From: an uncultured Eggerthellaceae bacterium
GTDB taxonomy: Bacteria > Actinomycetota > Coriobacteriia > Coriobacteriales > Eggerthellaceae
Length of the DNA: 64,000 bases
Direction of reading: 5' to 3'
Assembly: GCA_947626195.1 (NCBI GenBank)
Contig: CANQRF010000001.1
Location: 62,001 to 126,000 of the forward strand
Below the pieces are notes generated by a model. That model was not told where the DNA came from. It saw only the letters and a list, made by a program, of their open reading frames with translations, and made no database searches. Both the position numbers and the translations under genes were made by a program. Below, piece after piece: positions 8,726 through 18,472 of the stretch; positions within the stretch are counted from its first letter, which is position 1; each line of letters opens with the position of its first letter.

Positions 8726-8926
8726 GCAATGAAATTAAGACTACGGTTATATACAAGCACGTACCGAGTTGCCATTTCGGGAAAGTTTGCGATGCGGAGA
8801 GTTTACCTTGTCTAATTAATATAGTAGGATGCAGTTCGGATCGTTTGCCCAGAGAGGGATAGCGCGAACTTGGGTTCTCAGCCTTCCCCGCCTTTGGACG
8901 TTTTCAGATGCGAAAGGAACTGCGCT

Positions 8927-9784
8927 TTGGAACCGTTTTGGTTCATCACGATGGTCACGCTTCTCTCCGGCGCCGGCGGCACCGGACTTGGCGGCATCGT
9001 CGGAGCGCTCTTCAAGAGCGACTCGAACCGCATCGTCAGCCTCCTCCTTTCCTTCGCCGGCGGCGTGATGACGGCCATCGTCTGCTTCGATCTTCTCTCT
9101 GAAGCGGTCACGGCGGCAAACGAGATCATCGATTCAGGCGTTTTCATCGTCATCGCCGCGGTTATCTTGGGCGTCGCCGTGGTCTTCGGACTCAACTACC
9201 TCATCGACCGCCGAACGGTGGGCGAGGTTCCCCATTCGGCCAAAACCGACCATCCCAAGACCCATGACGACCTCGATGAGCTCATCCACGCCGACCATTG
9301 GGCAGAGCACAAGCGCAAGCACGACACCCGCGCGCATCTGATGGTCGCGGGCATCGTCATGGCGTGCGCGATCGCCCTCCACAACGTGCCCGAGGGAATG
9401 ACGATCGGCGCGAGCTTCGCGCTCTCGGACGATCTTCTGCTAGGCACCGGCATGGTGATGGCGGTGCTCATCGGCATCCACAACATCCCCGAGGGCATGG
9501 CGGTGGCGGTTCCTTTGATCGCTGGCGGCATGCCACGCGTGAAGGCGGTTCTTCTCACGGCGCTCTGCGGCATCCCCACCCTGCTCGGCGCATGGCTCGG
9601 CCTCTGGCTCGGCGACATCGGCCCGTTCGGCCTCGCCGTCAGCCTTGGTTTTGCGAGCGGCGCGATGCTCTACGTGGTGTTCGGCGAGATCGTTCCTGAG
9701 TCGATTCTCATGTATCGCAGCAAAACACCGTCTTTTACCTTCATCGGAGGGCTATTGCTCGGCCTTCTCATCATCTTTCTGTAG
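8927..9784 (+). CDS. ZIP-family divalent metal transporter
   Basis: This is a multi-pass transporter of about 285 residues importing zinc or related divalent metals. The family signatures HNVPEGM and HNIPEGM, which form the intramembrane metal site, occur in two consecutive helices. Between earlier helices is a His/Asp-rich cytoplasmic loop (several His between DHPKTHDD and HKRKHDTRAH). About eight membrane segments are visible. The start is uncertain: TTG 8927 has an AAGGA site about 9 nt upstream, while ATG 8951 has none but would also leave an intact first helix. gpmA follows 38 bp later and may be cotranscribed. Confidence 0.88.
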   Translation: MEPFWFITMVTLLSGAGGTGLGGIVGALFKSDSNRIVSLLLSFAGGVMTAIVCFDLLSEAVTAANEIIDSGVFIVIAAVILGVAVVFGLNYLIDRRTVGEVPHSAKTDHPKTHDDLDELIHADHWAEHKRKHDTRAHLMVAGIVMACAIALHNVPEGMTIGASFALSDDLLLGTGMVMAVLIGIHNIPEGMAVAVPLIAGGMPRVKAVLLTALCGIPTLLGAWLGLWLGDIGPFGLAVSLGFASGAMLYVVFGEIVPESILMYRSKTPSFTFIGGLLLGLLIIFL

Positions 9785-9822
9785 CATAATAGGCACTGAC
9801 CGCGAAGAGAAAGGATGCCACC

Positions 9823-10611
9823 ATGACTGCAACTTCAGCTTCTAACGCTATGGACGGGAAAAAGGGCCACACCCTCGTGATCGTGCGCCACGGCGAGAGC
9901 GAATGGAACAAGGCGAACCTCTTCACGGGCTGGTCGGACGTGGATCTTTCCGAAACGGGCCGTGCTGAGGCTACCCAGGGAGGGCAGGCGCTCAAAGAAG
10001 CCGGATTCGATTTCGACCGCTGCTACACGAGCTATCTGAAGCGCGCTATTCACACGCTGCAGCTCATCCTCGATGCGATGGATCGCGATTGGCTCCCCGT
10101 CGAGAAGACGTGGCGGCTCAACGAGCGCCACTACGGTGCCCTGCAGGGCCTCAACAAATCAGAGACCGCTGCGAAGTATGGCGAAGATCAGGTGAAGATC
10201 TGGCGCCGGAGCTTCGATGTGCAGCCGCCGGCTCTCGAGCCGGGCGATCCGCGCGACGCCCACCTGCAACCGGCCTACCGCAACGTCGATCCGGCGGATA
10301 TTCCCTACACTGAATGCCTCGCGGATACGATCGAGCGCGTATGGCCGTGGTTCGAGGCCGAGGTGAAGTCCTTGGTCTTGGCTGACGAGCGCATTCTCAT
10401 CGCTGCGCACGGCAATTCCCTGCGCGCATTGGTGAAGCAGTTCGAAGGGCTTTCCGACGAGGAGATCATCGGCGTGAACATCCCCACCGGCGTGCCGCTC
10501 GTCTACACCTTCGACGACGATTTCAACGTCATCGAGAAGCGCTACGTCGGCGATGCCGAGACGATCGCGAAGAAGATCGACGCGGTAGCCTCACAGGGCA
10601 AGGCTAAATAA
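9823..10611 (+). CDS. gpmA: 2,3-bisphosphoglycerate-dependent phosphoglycerate mutase
   Basis: This 262-residue glycolytic enzyme interconverts 3- and 2-phosphoglycerate. The phosphohistidine motif RHGESEWN sits near residues 22-29, and the second catalytic His is in [10 protein letters not shown]. The [11 protein letters not shown] segment is typical of GpmA. There is a short N-terminal extension of about 15 residues before the core. ATG 9823 follows an AAAGGA site. Confidence 0.95.
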   Translation: MTATSASNAMDGKKGHTLVIVRHGESEWNKANLFTGWSDVDLSETGRAEATQGGQALKEAGFDFDRCYTSYLKRAIHTLQLILDAMDRDWLPVEKTWRLNERHYGALQGLNKSETAAKYGEDQVKIWRRSFDVQPPALEPGDPRDAHLQPAYRNVDPADIPYTECLADTIERVWPWFEAEVKSLVLADERILIAAHGNSLRALVKQFEGLSDEEIIGVNIPTGVPLVYTFDDDFNVIEKRYVGDAETIAKKIDAVASQGKAK

Positions 10612-10654
10612 TTGCGACGTTCTGGCGAACGTCGTCTGCTAGAGAGGCTGCGGC

Positions 10655-10748
10655 TTTACGTGGTGCCCATCCTTGCCCCTTACATGCTTACCCTCGTTGG
10701 CGAAGCCAACTCAGCCGCATGACGGGGCAATTATGGGCACCACGTAAA
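10655..10748. repeat. 94-bp nested stem-loop element between gpmA and yhgE
   Basis: A perfect 16-bp inverted repeat (10655-10670 with 10733-10748) encloses a second 7-bp stem (10673-10679 with 10724-10730), a 4-bp stem and an apical GTTGGC-GAA-GCCAAC hairpin (10697-10711). There is no T tract. It lies between convergent genes, so it may be a bidirectional transcription stop, a REP-like element or a small MITE remnant. A separate 8-bp hairpin (10615-10634) directly follows gpmA. Confidence 0.6.
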
Positions 10749-10820
10749 CCCTCGCACGAACCAGTTGGATTATTCGTGCAGCACCCTCGCTTACTTACTG
10801 GCGAACCTAAACGACTACTT

Positions 10821-12989
10821 TTATAGCAGTTTGGTTTCCTCGAGTTTCTCCGTCACGGCGGTGTTCAGCTTGATCACCGGCCGGCGGAGCACGATGCCCA
10901 AGAACAGCGACGGAAGAAGCAGACCGAGAAGCGCGAGGATGCTCATCCAATACTGGTCGCCGTAGATGCCCGCGATGCAGCCCTCGAAGGCCACCATGGT
11001 GTGCGAGAACGGCAGCCATGGATAGATCACCTGGAAGAGCGGCGCCGACATCACCACCGGGAAGATGCCGCCCGAACCGGCGATCTGCAGCACGAGCCCG
11101 ACGATGGCGAGGGCCTCGCCCACTTTCCCAAACGAAAGTGTGAGGGTGTAGACGATGTTGTCGAACACGAGCGCCGCCACCCACGCGGCAAGCAGATAGA
11201 GGAAGAAGTGCTCGCATTGAATGCCGAGGAACAGCACGTTGCCGAGGATGACGAGCGTCGCTTGGCAAAAGCCTATGAGCCAGAACATGATGAAGCGCCC
11301 CAGATAGAGCTCGGTCGGGGTGGCGTTCGCCAGCTGCTTGCGCCTGCCCCGTGAGACGTCCGCCTCCATGAGCGCCACCATGAATATCGCCCCGATCCAC
11401 AGTGTGAGCGACGTGTAAAACGCCGCCATCGCGCTGCCGTTGTTCGCCATCGGGTAGACGGCACGGCGTGAGAGCTCGGTGGGCTGCGAGAGGAACTGCG
11501 CGATCGTCTGGGTGTTCGAGCCGATGATCTCCCGCACCTTCTCAAGATCGCCGCTCGCAAGGGCGCTTTGGAGCTCCGCGCGGGCCGAGATGAGCTCGCT
11601 CGAGGTTTGCGAGAGGATCGCCGCCGTGCCGGAGAGCGATGCGCTCACACCCTCGAGGTTTTGTGCGAGGGAATCCGACGAACGAGCCATGCTCTGCGAG
11701 GTGGCGTCGAGGTCGTCGGAGAGCTCCGTCACCGTTGCGGATACCGAAGAAAGCTGGGAGGCCAGTTGAGCGGAATTGTCCTGCAACGTCGAGTTCGCCT
11801 CATCATGGAGCGCATCGATGCTCGCCTTCGCCTGCGCGATCTGGCCTTCGATCTCCGAACGCGCCGCCTCGGCCTCGGAAGCACCCTGCGCGATGTCGTC
11901 TTTCGCATTGGTGATGCTCGCCTGAAGGCTCTGCAACGAGGCGATCACCTGATTGATAGTCGAAATCGCGGGACTCGCGGGATCGATGAGCGCTATATCA
12001 TCGCGAATCGTCTCGTAAGCGCTGATGAGCCCGCCGATGTCCGCCGATGCATCGTCAAGCGCGCTCTCCGCCGCGCTGGGAACCTCGCCGAGCTCATCGA
12101 GAGCGTTGTTGATCGAACCTTCCAACGCATCAAGGGCGGCGCTTGCCTCATCGAACACCTGATTCGTCAGACCGGCTGAGGCGTTGAGCGCTTGAATGCC
12201 CTCATCGATGCCGTTTTGCGCCGCCGAGAGAAGCGGGCCGGTAGAAGAGGTCACCGAAGTGGTGTTGCCCAGGATGGCGGAGGTCGCGCGCGCAAGGCCC
12301 TCAGACGATTGTGAAAGCGAGCTGAGCGCCTGCACCTCGCTCGTTGCGGCAAGCAGCCCGTCGATGATCTCGCCAAGCTGCTCATTCAGAGCGTTGCCGT
12401 AGTTGGCGATCCCGTCGCCATTGAGAAACGACACGAGGTTCGATGATGTGGAGAGCGCCACCTCGCTCACCGTCTTCGTGAACGTGCGATCGATCTCCAC
12501 CTGCAAATCATCGGCACCCGCCTCCGTCAGACGCGGCGCGACGGCGTTTTCCTTCTGGTTGGTGTAATAGTCGATCGTCGCTTTCTCAATGTCGCCCGCG
12601 CCCTCACCGCTGAACACCGAGATGAGATGGGCGCTGAACTCCTTGGGGATGACGATCGCCGCATAGTATTTCGCCGATTTGACGCCCTCGACAGCCTCAT
12701 CCTCGGTGGTGAAGACCCAATCGAACTGATCGTTCGCCCGAAGCGACGAGATGATTTCCTCGCCGGCATTGAGCCGCGTGGGCATGAGCGCGCTCTCGTA
12801 GCCCTCATCGACGTTTGCCACCGCCACTTGGAGGTTGCCCGTGTTCTCATAGGGCGACCAGAAGGCGAGCAGGCTGAACCACGCGTAGAGCGGCGGAATG
12901 AGAATGAGGCCCACGACGACGATCACCGCGATCACGTTGCCGCGCAGGCTCTTGAGGTCTTCGAGGAAGAGGCGCCCGACGTTACGCAT
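10821..12989 (-). CDS. YhgE/Pip family membrane protein (second of pair)
   Basis: The protein has 722 residues and starts at ATG 12989, chosen for the AGGAGGGG ribosome site; a longer open frame upstream lies inside the neighbouring gene. A membrane helix near residues 20-45 is followed by a large extracytoplasmic region rich in Ala/Ser/Gln and probably alpha-helical/coiled coil (about 200-500). Five or six C-terminal membrane helices resemble ABC-2 permeases. The YhgE/Pip family includes phage-infection and type VII-secretion-like membrane proteins. The start overlaps the end of the upstream paralogue by 8 bp, so the two are translationally coupled and may form a hetero-oligomer. The substrate is unknown. 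Confidence 0.85.
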   Translation of the reverse strand: MRNVGRLFLEDLKSLRGNVIAVIVVVGLILIPPLYAWFSLLAFWSPYENTGNLQVAVANVDEGYESALMPTRLNAGEEIISSLRANDQFDWVFTTEDEAVEGVKSAKYYAAIVIPKEFSAHLISVFSGEGAGDIEKATIDYYTNQKENAVAPRLTEAGADDLQVEIDRTFTKTVSEVALSTSSNLVSFLNGDGIANYGNALNEQLGEIIDGLLAATSEVQALSSLSQSSEGLARATSAILGNTTSVTSSTGPLLSAAQNGIDEGIQALNASAGLTNQVFDEASAALDALEGSINNALDELGEVPSAAESALDDASADIGGLISAYETIRDDIALIDPASPAISTINQVIASLQSLQASITNAKDDIAQGASEAEAARSEIEGQIAQAKASIDALHDEANSTLQDNSAQLASQLSSVSATVTELSDDLDATSQSMARSSDSLAQNLEGVSASLSGTAAILSQTSSELISARAELQSALASGDLEKVREIIGSNTQTIAQFLSQPTELSRRAVYPMANNGSAMAAFYTSLTLWIGAIFMVALMEADVSRGRRKQLANATPTELYLGRFIMFWLIGFCQATLVILGNVLFLGIQCEHFFLYLLAAWVAALVFDNIVYTLTLSFGKVGEALAIVGLVLQIAGSGGIFPVVMSAPLFQVIYPWLPFSHTMVAFEGCIAGIYGDQYWMSILALLGLLLPSLFLGIVLRRPVIKLNTAVTEKLEETKLL

Positions 12990-15681
12990 GGTCGCTCCCC
13001 TCCTCATCAAGAGGCTGCTCGGTCTCCGCCCCTTCCCCTTCGGTTTCCGGCGCCGCATCATCTTCTTCTCCGCCCTCGAGTGCGTCGTCTTCGTACGTAT
13101 CGTCTTCCTCAAAAGCGTCCGCGTCGCCTTCCTCTTCCACGTATTGCGCCTCACGCACGCGCTGCTTCATCGCCGCCGCCGACATGCCGCTTATTTCGAG
13201 CTGATAGCCGAAGGAGGTGTTGAGGTATTCCACGATGATGAGATAGCCTCCCACAAGGAAGATTCCCGCCACCATGCACACGAGCAGCACGACCTTCACC
13301 TCGTTATCCGCACCCACGGCAAGGGCGAGCGCAAGCGTCGCCACGAGGAGCAGGGCGACCGCTGCCCAGCCGATGCGGATAAGCCGCGGATACCTTTTGT
13401 GGAAGCGGGCGACCCGTTGCGCAAGCGCCTCGCGGAACTCCTCGACATCAAGGAGGGCGCGCAGCATCGTGCGAAGGCGGAAGCGCTCGCGCAGCGTGCC
13501 GGGCGCTTCGCAGATGAAGAGATTCGTCTGAGAGAGCTTGCGGTCGAAGAGGGCGTTCACGTTGAAAGCATAGCGTCCAACGACGAGCCCGAAGATGAGC
13601 GCGATGGCGGCAAAGGGAATGAGCGCCGTCAAATCCATCGCATAGTGGCCATCGTACATGCCCCCGATCGCCTCGCGCATCGCGTCGATGCTGTAGGTGA
13701 AGGGAAGAAACGGATGAATGGCCTGGAAGAACGGCGGCATCATCTCGACGGGGTATTCGCCCGAAGAGCCCGGGATCTGCATGATCAGCAGGATGACGCC
13801 GATGGCGCGGCCGAGATGGCGCATGGTGAACACGAGCGCGTACATGATGTTGACGTCGACGAACACCGTGACCAGGCCCGCGAAGATGAAGGCCGCGGGG
13901 TTTTCGCATTGGATTCCCAAAACGAGGTCGCCGGCGCACACGATGAGCCCTTGGATGATGCCGAGCAGCATGAACAGCAGCCAGCGGCCCAAATACGCCT
14001 GAGTCACGTTGAAGCGCCCGAGGCCCTTCGGATCCACCCACAGATGGATGATCGCCACGAGGATGAAGCCGGCCACCCAGAGGGCAAGGTTGGTGTAGAA
14101 GGGCGCGACGCCCGATCCGTAGTTCTTCACGGGATAGACGTCGACGGTCTTGAGCTCAACCGGCGATGACATGAAGCTCCCGATTTCCTCGGGCGAGAGC
14201 TCAAGGTATTCGGAGAGGCTTTTGACCGACTGCGAATCTTGAAGCGCTTTGAGATCGGTCAGCGAGTTCTCGAGGTTTTTCGCCACCTCCCCGAGCGAAT
14301 CGGCGGCGAAGGTGGTCGTCTGCTGGGCCTGGGTTATCGTCAAAGAGAGCGATTCGAGCGTCTGCTTGCCCTGCGTTATGTCGGGCTCAAGCGCCGTCGC
14401 CACGCCTTCGAGGACCCCGATGGCAGTCGAGAAATCGTCGAGGCTCTTTTGCACCGCCGGTATGATGTTTGTCTGCAAGTCGCTCGCGAGCGAGGAGATC
14501 TCGTTTGCCGCGGCCTGTGCCTCGTCGTTTATCTGCGTGGCAGCGGAAACGGCCGCCGAGGCAGCCTGCCCCACGCGGGAGGAAAGCGCTTGCAGGGCTG
14601 CCACCGTTTGCTCAAGATCTGCGTTCTCGCTCTGGAGCTCGGCGATGATCGAGGCGACCTCGGGATGGTCTTGCGCATAGGGCTCGAGCTCATCGATGAT
14701 GGCGGCGTTTTTCTCAAGAACGCCCTGCGCGTCGGCAAGCGCCGCGTTGAGAGCGCTCTCGCCCGCCGAGAGCTTCGCGCTTGCCTGGGAGATCGCGATG
14801 TTCGCCTGAGCCGCTGCGGCGCTCACCGCGGTGGCCGCCGACGTCGTGTCGCTGACGAGCTTGCTTCCATAGGCGCCGATCTCGTCGCGCATCGAGGTCA
14901 AGGTCTGCTGCGCCTCGGCGAGCGAGTCGGAGAGCTCGGGAAGCGCGTCGCCGAGCGTGGAAAGCGTCGTCTGCGCGTTGCCGAGCGTCATCTGCACCGC
15001 ATCGAAGGTCGGCGCGGTGTCGTTGAGCGTTTGCTGCGTCTTAGCGATGGCGTCGCGTGCGTTCTCCACCCCGCGCGTGAGGGAGCCCGTCGCCTCGCTC
15101 GAATCGCCTTCCACCTCGCCGCCCACCTTTTGGGTGATCGACACCACCGCCTTGCTCACCGTTTCCACGAAGGAGGTGTTGATCTGGTTCTCGATGGTGT
15201 TTGCCCCCGTGTCGGTGATCTTCGGCACGACAGCGGAAAGCTTCTCGTTCACGTAGTAATCGAGCACGGGACGCGTGAACTTCCCGCTGAAGACGCTGAG
15301 GAAATCGGCGCTGAAATCTTTCGGGATCACGATGGCCGCGTAGTATTTTCCCGACTCGACGCCATCCATCGCCTCGTCTTCGCTGACAAACTCCCAGCCA
15401 AGGTTGTGGTCTTCGTGAAGCTCATCGACCACATCCTTGCCGACGTCGATTTTACCCGTTAGCTCGCTTTCCGCGCCTTCGTCGAGGTTCGCCACCGCCA
15501 CCTTGATGGCGTTGGTGTTTTGATACGGATCCCAGTTCGCGGCGATGGTGTACCACGCGTAAAGGGACGGCATGAGGCAGACGCCGAACACGACGATGGC
15601 AGCGAGCGGATTGTGCAAAAGGCGGAGAAGATCCCGCCGGAAGATCGCGCATATCATATGGATGTTTTCCCGAAACCTCAT
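12982..15681 (-). CDS. YhgE/Pip family membrane protein (first of pair)
   Basis: This 899-residue paralogue of the next gene has the same plan. An N-terminal helix (LLHNPLAAIVVFGVCLMPSL region, about residues 20-42) is followed by the NLDEG motif, a long helical extracytoplasmic domain and a C-terminal ABC-2-like membrane block. An extra membrane pair then leads into a very acidic tail of about 60 residues (Glu/Asp-rich), which is unusual and may bind cations or a partner. The start could be ATG 15681 or ATG 15657; neither has a good ribosome site. Such tandem pairs occur in Gram-positive genomes and are likely coupled, but transport has not been demonstrated. Confidence 0.85.
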   Translation of the reverse strand: MRFRENIHMICAIFRRDLLRLLHNPLAAIVVFGVCLMPSLYAWYTIAANWDPYQNTNAIKVAVANLDEGAESELTGKIDVGKDVVDELHEDHNLGWEFVSEDEAMDGVESGKYYAAIVIPKDFSADFLSVFSGKFTRPVLDYYVNEKLSAVVPKITDTGANTIENQINTSFVETVSKAVVSITQKVGGEVEGDSSEATGSLTRGVENARDAIAKTQQTLNDTAPTFDAVQMTLGNAQTTLSTLGDALPELSDSLAEAQQTLTSMRDEIGAYGSKLVSDTTSAATAVSAAAAQANIAISQASAKLSAGESALNAALADAQGVLEKNAAIIDELEPYAQDHPEVASIIAELQSENADLEQTVAALQALSSRVGQAASAAVSAATQINDEAQAAANEISSLASDLQTNIIPAVQKSLDDFSTAIGVLEGVATALEPDITQGKQTLESLSLTITQAQQTTTFAADSLGEVAKNLENSLTDLKALQDSQSVKSLSEYLELSPEEIGSFMSSPVELKTVDVYPVKNYGSGVAPFYTNLALWVAGFILVAIIHLWVDPKGLGRFNVTQAYLGRWLLFMLLGIIQGLIVCAGDLVLGIQCENPAAFIFAGLVTVFVDVNIMYALVFTMRHLGRAIGVILLIMQIPGSSGEYPVEMMPPFFQAIHPFLPFTYSIDAMREAIGGMYDGHYAMDLTALIPFAAIALIFGLVVGRYAFNVNALFDRKLSQTNLFICEAPGTLRERFRLRTMLRALLDVEEFREALAQRVARFHKRYPRLIRIGWAAVALLLVATLALALAVGADNEVKVVLLVCMVAGIFLVGGYLIIVEYLNTSFGYQLEISGMSAAAMKQRVREAQYVEEEGDADAFEEDDTYEDDALEGGEEDDAAPETEGEGAETEQPLDEEGSDHA

Positions 15682-15890
15682 AGGAAAAAGTGTAGCCGTT
15701 ATGCCTGCATGATGGGCGAATGAGATAAATCCGAAACCTTGCTGCTATCTGCCCCTCCCCGCTGCTTCGCACCTTGCTGCGCAAACGAGCGCCGAAGTGC
15801 GTAACCGCTCTGTTACAATAAAGCGGTATGTTCTCGAATGGCGCTGTACTTTCGGCGTTTTTTGCCCGATACAAAACCGAGAGGAGACCT

Positions 15891-17423
15891 ATGGATCCCA
15901 TCAACGAGATGCTTGTCAGCGTGACAGGCCAGATCGACGACTTCATGTACACCTGGATTTTGGTGTTTCTGCTCGTCGCAGTCGGCATCTATTTCACGGT
16001 GCGGACGAAATTCGTGCAGATCCGCTACATCAAGGACATGTTCAAGAACATCACCGAGAAGAAGCACGTGGAGGGCGAGCACTCCATCTCGAGCTTCCAG
16101 GCGATGATGGTCTCCACCGCCTCCCGCGTTGGAACCGGCAACATCGCCGGCATCGCCACCGCCGTGGCGACGGGCGGCCCCGGCGCCGTCTTCTGGATGT
16201 GGCTCATGTGCATCATCGGCGCCGCCTCGGCGTTCGTGGAATCCACGCTCGCGCAGATTTGGAAGGTCAAGGCGGGCGGCGGCGAGTTCCGCGGCGGCCC
16301 TGCCTACTACATCCAGCAGGCGCTGCATTCGCGCGGCCTCGGCATCGTGTTCGCCATCGCCCTCATCCTCTGCTTCGCCTTCGGCTTCAACGGGTTGCAG
16401 GCGTTCAACATGACCTCGTCGCTTGAGTATTACATCCCCGACTACGCGACCAACGGCGTGGCGATCGGCGTCGGCATCGCGCTCGTCGTGTTCACCGCCT
16501 TCGTCATCTTCGGCGGCACGCACCTCATCAGCGTGATCTCCTCCATCATCGTCCCCATCATGGCAATCGCCTACATCCTGCTCGCCATCTGGACCACCAT
16601 CACCAACCTCGGCGAGATCCCCGAGATCTTCGCCCTCATCTTCGAATCCGCTTTCGACTTCCAGTCGATCGCAGGCGGCTTCGCCGGATCGGTCATCATG
16701 CTCGGCATCAAGCGCGGCCTGTTCTCGAACGAGGCCGGCATGGGTTCTGCCCCGAACGCCGCTGCGACCGCTTCGGTCTCCCATCCCGTGAAGCAGGGCC
16801 TCATCCAGAGCCTTTCGGTGTACATCGACACCCTGCTCATCTGCTCTTGCTCCGCTATGATGGTGCTGGTGTTCTGGGTGCAGAACGGCGGCCCGGCCTA
16901 CAACGCTGCCGGCGAGGTGATCAACGGCATGCAGTTCGTGCAGCTCGCCGTGGCGAACTCCGTCGGTGAATGGGGCATCCATTTCATCACGTTCGCGATC
17001 TTCGCCTTTGCGTTCTCAAGCATCATCGGCAACTACTTCTATGCGGAAAGCAACATCCGCTTCATCAAGGACAACAAGGTCGTCCTCACCGTGTTCCGCA
17101 TCTTCTGCCTCGCCGTCGTCATGTATGGCTGCCTGAACAGCTTCGATCTTGCGTGGAACTTGGCCGACATCTTCATGGGCTTCATGGCGATCATCAACCT
17201 CGTCGTGATCTTCATCCTCGGGAAATGGGCGCTCAAGGCCCTCGACGACTACACGCGTCAACGGAAAGCAGGCATGAATCCCGTGTTCATCGCCGAGAAC
17301 ATCCCCGGCATGCCGGCAACCGAGTGCTGGCATCTTGACGAGCTGGAGGATATCGGGCCGCAGCCGGTGAAGGAGTTCCTCGAAGAGGCCATCGACCTCT
17401 CAGAGCCGGTGCACTTGCGGTAG
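15891..17423 (+). CDS. alsT: Alanine/glycine:cation symporter, AGCS (AlsT) family
   Basis: This 510-residue inner-membrane symporter takes up alanine or glycine with Na+ or H+. ATG 15891 is chosen because GAGGAG stands at 15881-15886; an upstream in-frame ATG at 15828 has no such site. The AGCS hallmark RVGTGNIAGIA occurs near residue 80, followed by GGPGAVFWMW. About eleven membrane segments are visible. No partner genes adjoin; it is convergent with the TSCPD gene. Confidence 0.93.
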   Translation: MDPINEMLVSVTGQIDDFMYTWILVFLLVAVGIYFTVRTKFVQIRYIKDMFKNITEKKHVEGEHSISSFQAMMVSTASRVGTGNIAGIATAVATGGPGAVFWMWLMCIIGAASAFVESTLAQIWKVKAGGGEFRGGPAYYIQQALHSRGLGIVFAIALILCFAFGFNGLQAFNMTSSLEYYIPDYATNGVAIGVGIALVVFTAFVIFGGTHLISVISSIIVPIMAIAYILLAIWTTITNLGEIPEIFALIFESAFDFQSIAGGFAGSVIMLGIKRGLFSNEAGMGSAPNAAATASVSHPVKQGLIQSLSVYIDTLLICSCSAMMVLVFWVQNGGPAYNAAGEVINGMQFVQLAVANSVGEWGIHFITFAIFAFAFSSIIGNYFYAESNIRFIKDNKVVLTVFRIFCLAVVMYGCLNSFDLAWNLADIFMGFMAIINLVVIFILGKWALKALDDYTRQRKAGMNPVFIAENIPGMPATECWHLDELEDIGPQPVKEFLEEAIDLSEPVHLR

Positions 17424-17495
17424 CTGCGCTGCGGTAGTGCACTCACTCGGGTTCTATGGGCTTACGCTCCATCGCTCCATAGCTCCCATGACAGC

Positions 17496-17526
17496 AAAAG
17501 CCCCCGACGTCGCGCCGGGGGCTTTT
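17496..17526. terminator. Bidirectional intrinsic terminator
   Basis: An 11-bp perfect stem (17496-17506 with 17516-17526) carries A residues on one side and T on the other, so it can end both the alsT transcript and the convergent TSCPD transcript. Confidence 0.85.
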
Positions 17527-17549
17527 CGTTTTCCTTGGTTTTCTTCGAG

Positions 17550-17798
17550 TTAAACGGCGGCGCGGAGCGCTTTCGTGAGCTGGTCGGTGCATGAGGTGCC
17601 CTTCTTCCCGCAGGTGTTTCCCTCAAGCAGCTCGATGACGGTTTCCACGGGCATGCCCTTCACGAGCTTTGAGATTGCCTGCAAGTTGCCGGGGCAACCT
17701 CCCATGAACTCCACGGACTCAAGCGTTTTCCCGTCGTCGGACAATTCAAAATCGATACGCTTCGCGCAAACTCCCTGCGGCACATAGCTGTATGTCAT
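17550..17798 (-). CDS. TSCPD domain protein (TIGR03905-like)
   Basis: This is a small 82-residue protein starting at ATG 17798 after an AGAGGA site. It carries the TSCPD fold with the conserved GGCPGNLQAI segment and C-terminal cysteines (TCGKKGTSC). Related domains occur at the C-terminus of class II ribonucleotide reductases; stand-alone versions have no proven role and may bind metal or redox partners. No ribonucleotide reductase gene is in the window. Confidence 0.85.
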   Translation of the reverse strand: MTYSYVPQGVCAKRIDFELSDDGKTLESVEFMGGCPGNLQAISKLVKGMPVETVIELLEGNTCGKKGTSCTDQLTKALRAAV

Positions 17799-18042
17799 AT
17801 TTCCTCTTTTCTCCCCTACACGGCCCTCTTGAGCCGTTTCATTGCTTGCGAAGAGTATACGACGACAAAGAGGCGACAACCCTCCCGTCGGCCTCAAAGC
17901 ATCACTTTTCCCGATTTGCGAGAGCTTGCGTGATACGCCTGAAGCCGCGAGCGGGATGCCGCCTACGTTTTCAACATAAGGGCGAGAGCACAGCACGTAC
18001 CCTCGCTCTTGCGCCGTGAGGAAATCAACGGCGCGCAGCGTT

Positions 18043-18402
18043 TTATCGAGATACCGTCGAGGGCGAGATGCCGCGGTTGCCGCGCTCGCCCGTGCGGATG
18101 CGCACGACCTCGTCAACAGGGAAGATGAAGATCTTCCCGTCGCCCACTTCGCCCGTTCGGGTGGTGTCGCAGATGAGATCGACAAGCGCATCGACGCGTT
18201 CGTCCTCCACGACGATCTCGAACTTCACCTTCGGCACCATGTTCAGCAGCACCTCGGTGCCGCGGTAGTATTCCTTCCAGCCGTGCTGGCTCCCGCAGCC
18301 GTTCACCTGCGAGATCGTCATGCCCGAAACATTGGCCGCGAACAGCGCCTCTTTGAGCGGCTCGAGCTTCTCGGGGCGGACGATGGCTGATATTTTCTTC
18401 AT
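18043..18402 (-). CDS. P-II family nitrogen regulatory protein
   Basis: This 119-residue trimeric signal protein senses ATP/ADP and 2-oxoglutarate and, next to amtB, should gate ammonium uptake (GlnK role). ATG 18402 follows AGAGGAG. The fold is complete, including PKVKFEIVV and the C-terminal GDGKIFIFPV motif that contacts nucleotide. The T-loop reads KEYYRGTEV: Tyr46 is present, but position 51, the tyrosine that is uridylylated or adenylylated in many P-II proteins, is valine. Covalent control at that site is therefore not possible. The gene lies 70 bp after amtB on the same strand. Confidence 0.93.
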   Translation of the reverse strand: MKKISAIVRPEKLEPLKEALFAANVSGMTISQVNGCGSQHGWKEYYRGTEVLLNMVPKVKFEIVVEDERVDALVDLICDTTRTGEVGDGKIFIFPVDEVVRIRTGERGNRGISPSTVSR

Positions 18403-18472
18403 GAGAAACTCCTCTTCTCCCTGATCGATTCCTTGCTGTGCATCACATGCGCCTCTATCGGCCGTACTTCCC

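Noticed and set aside
12990-13154. N-terminal extension of the second YhgE protein
   Set aside because: The extra 55 residues are Arg/Lys-rich and lie inside the upstream gene. The AGGAGGGG site fixes the start at 12989.
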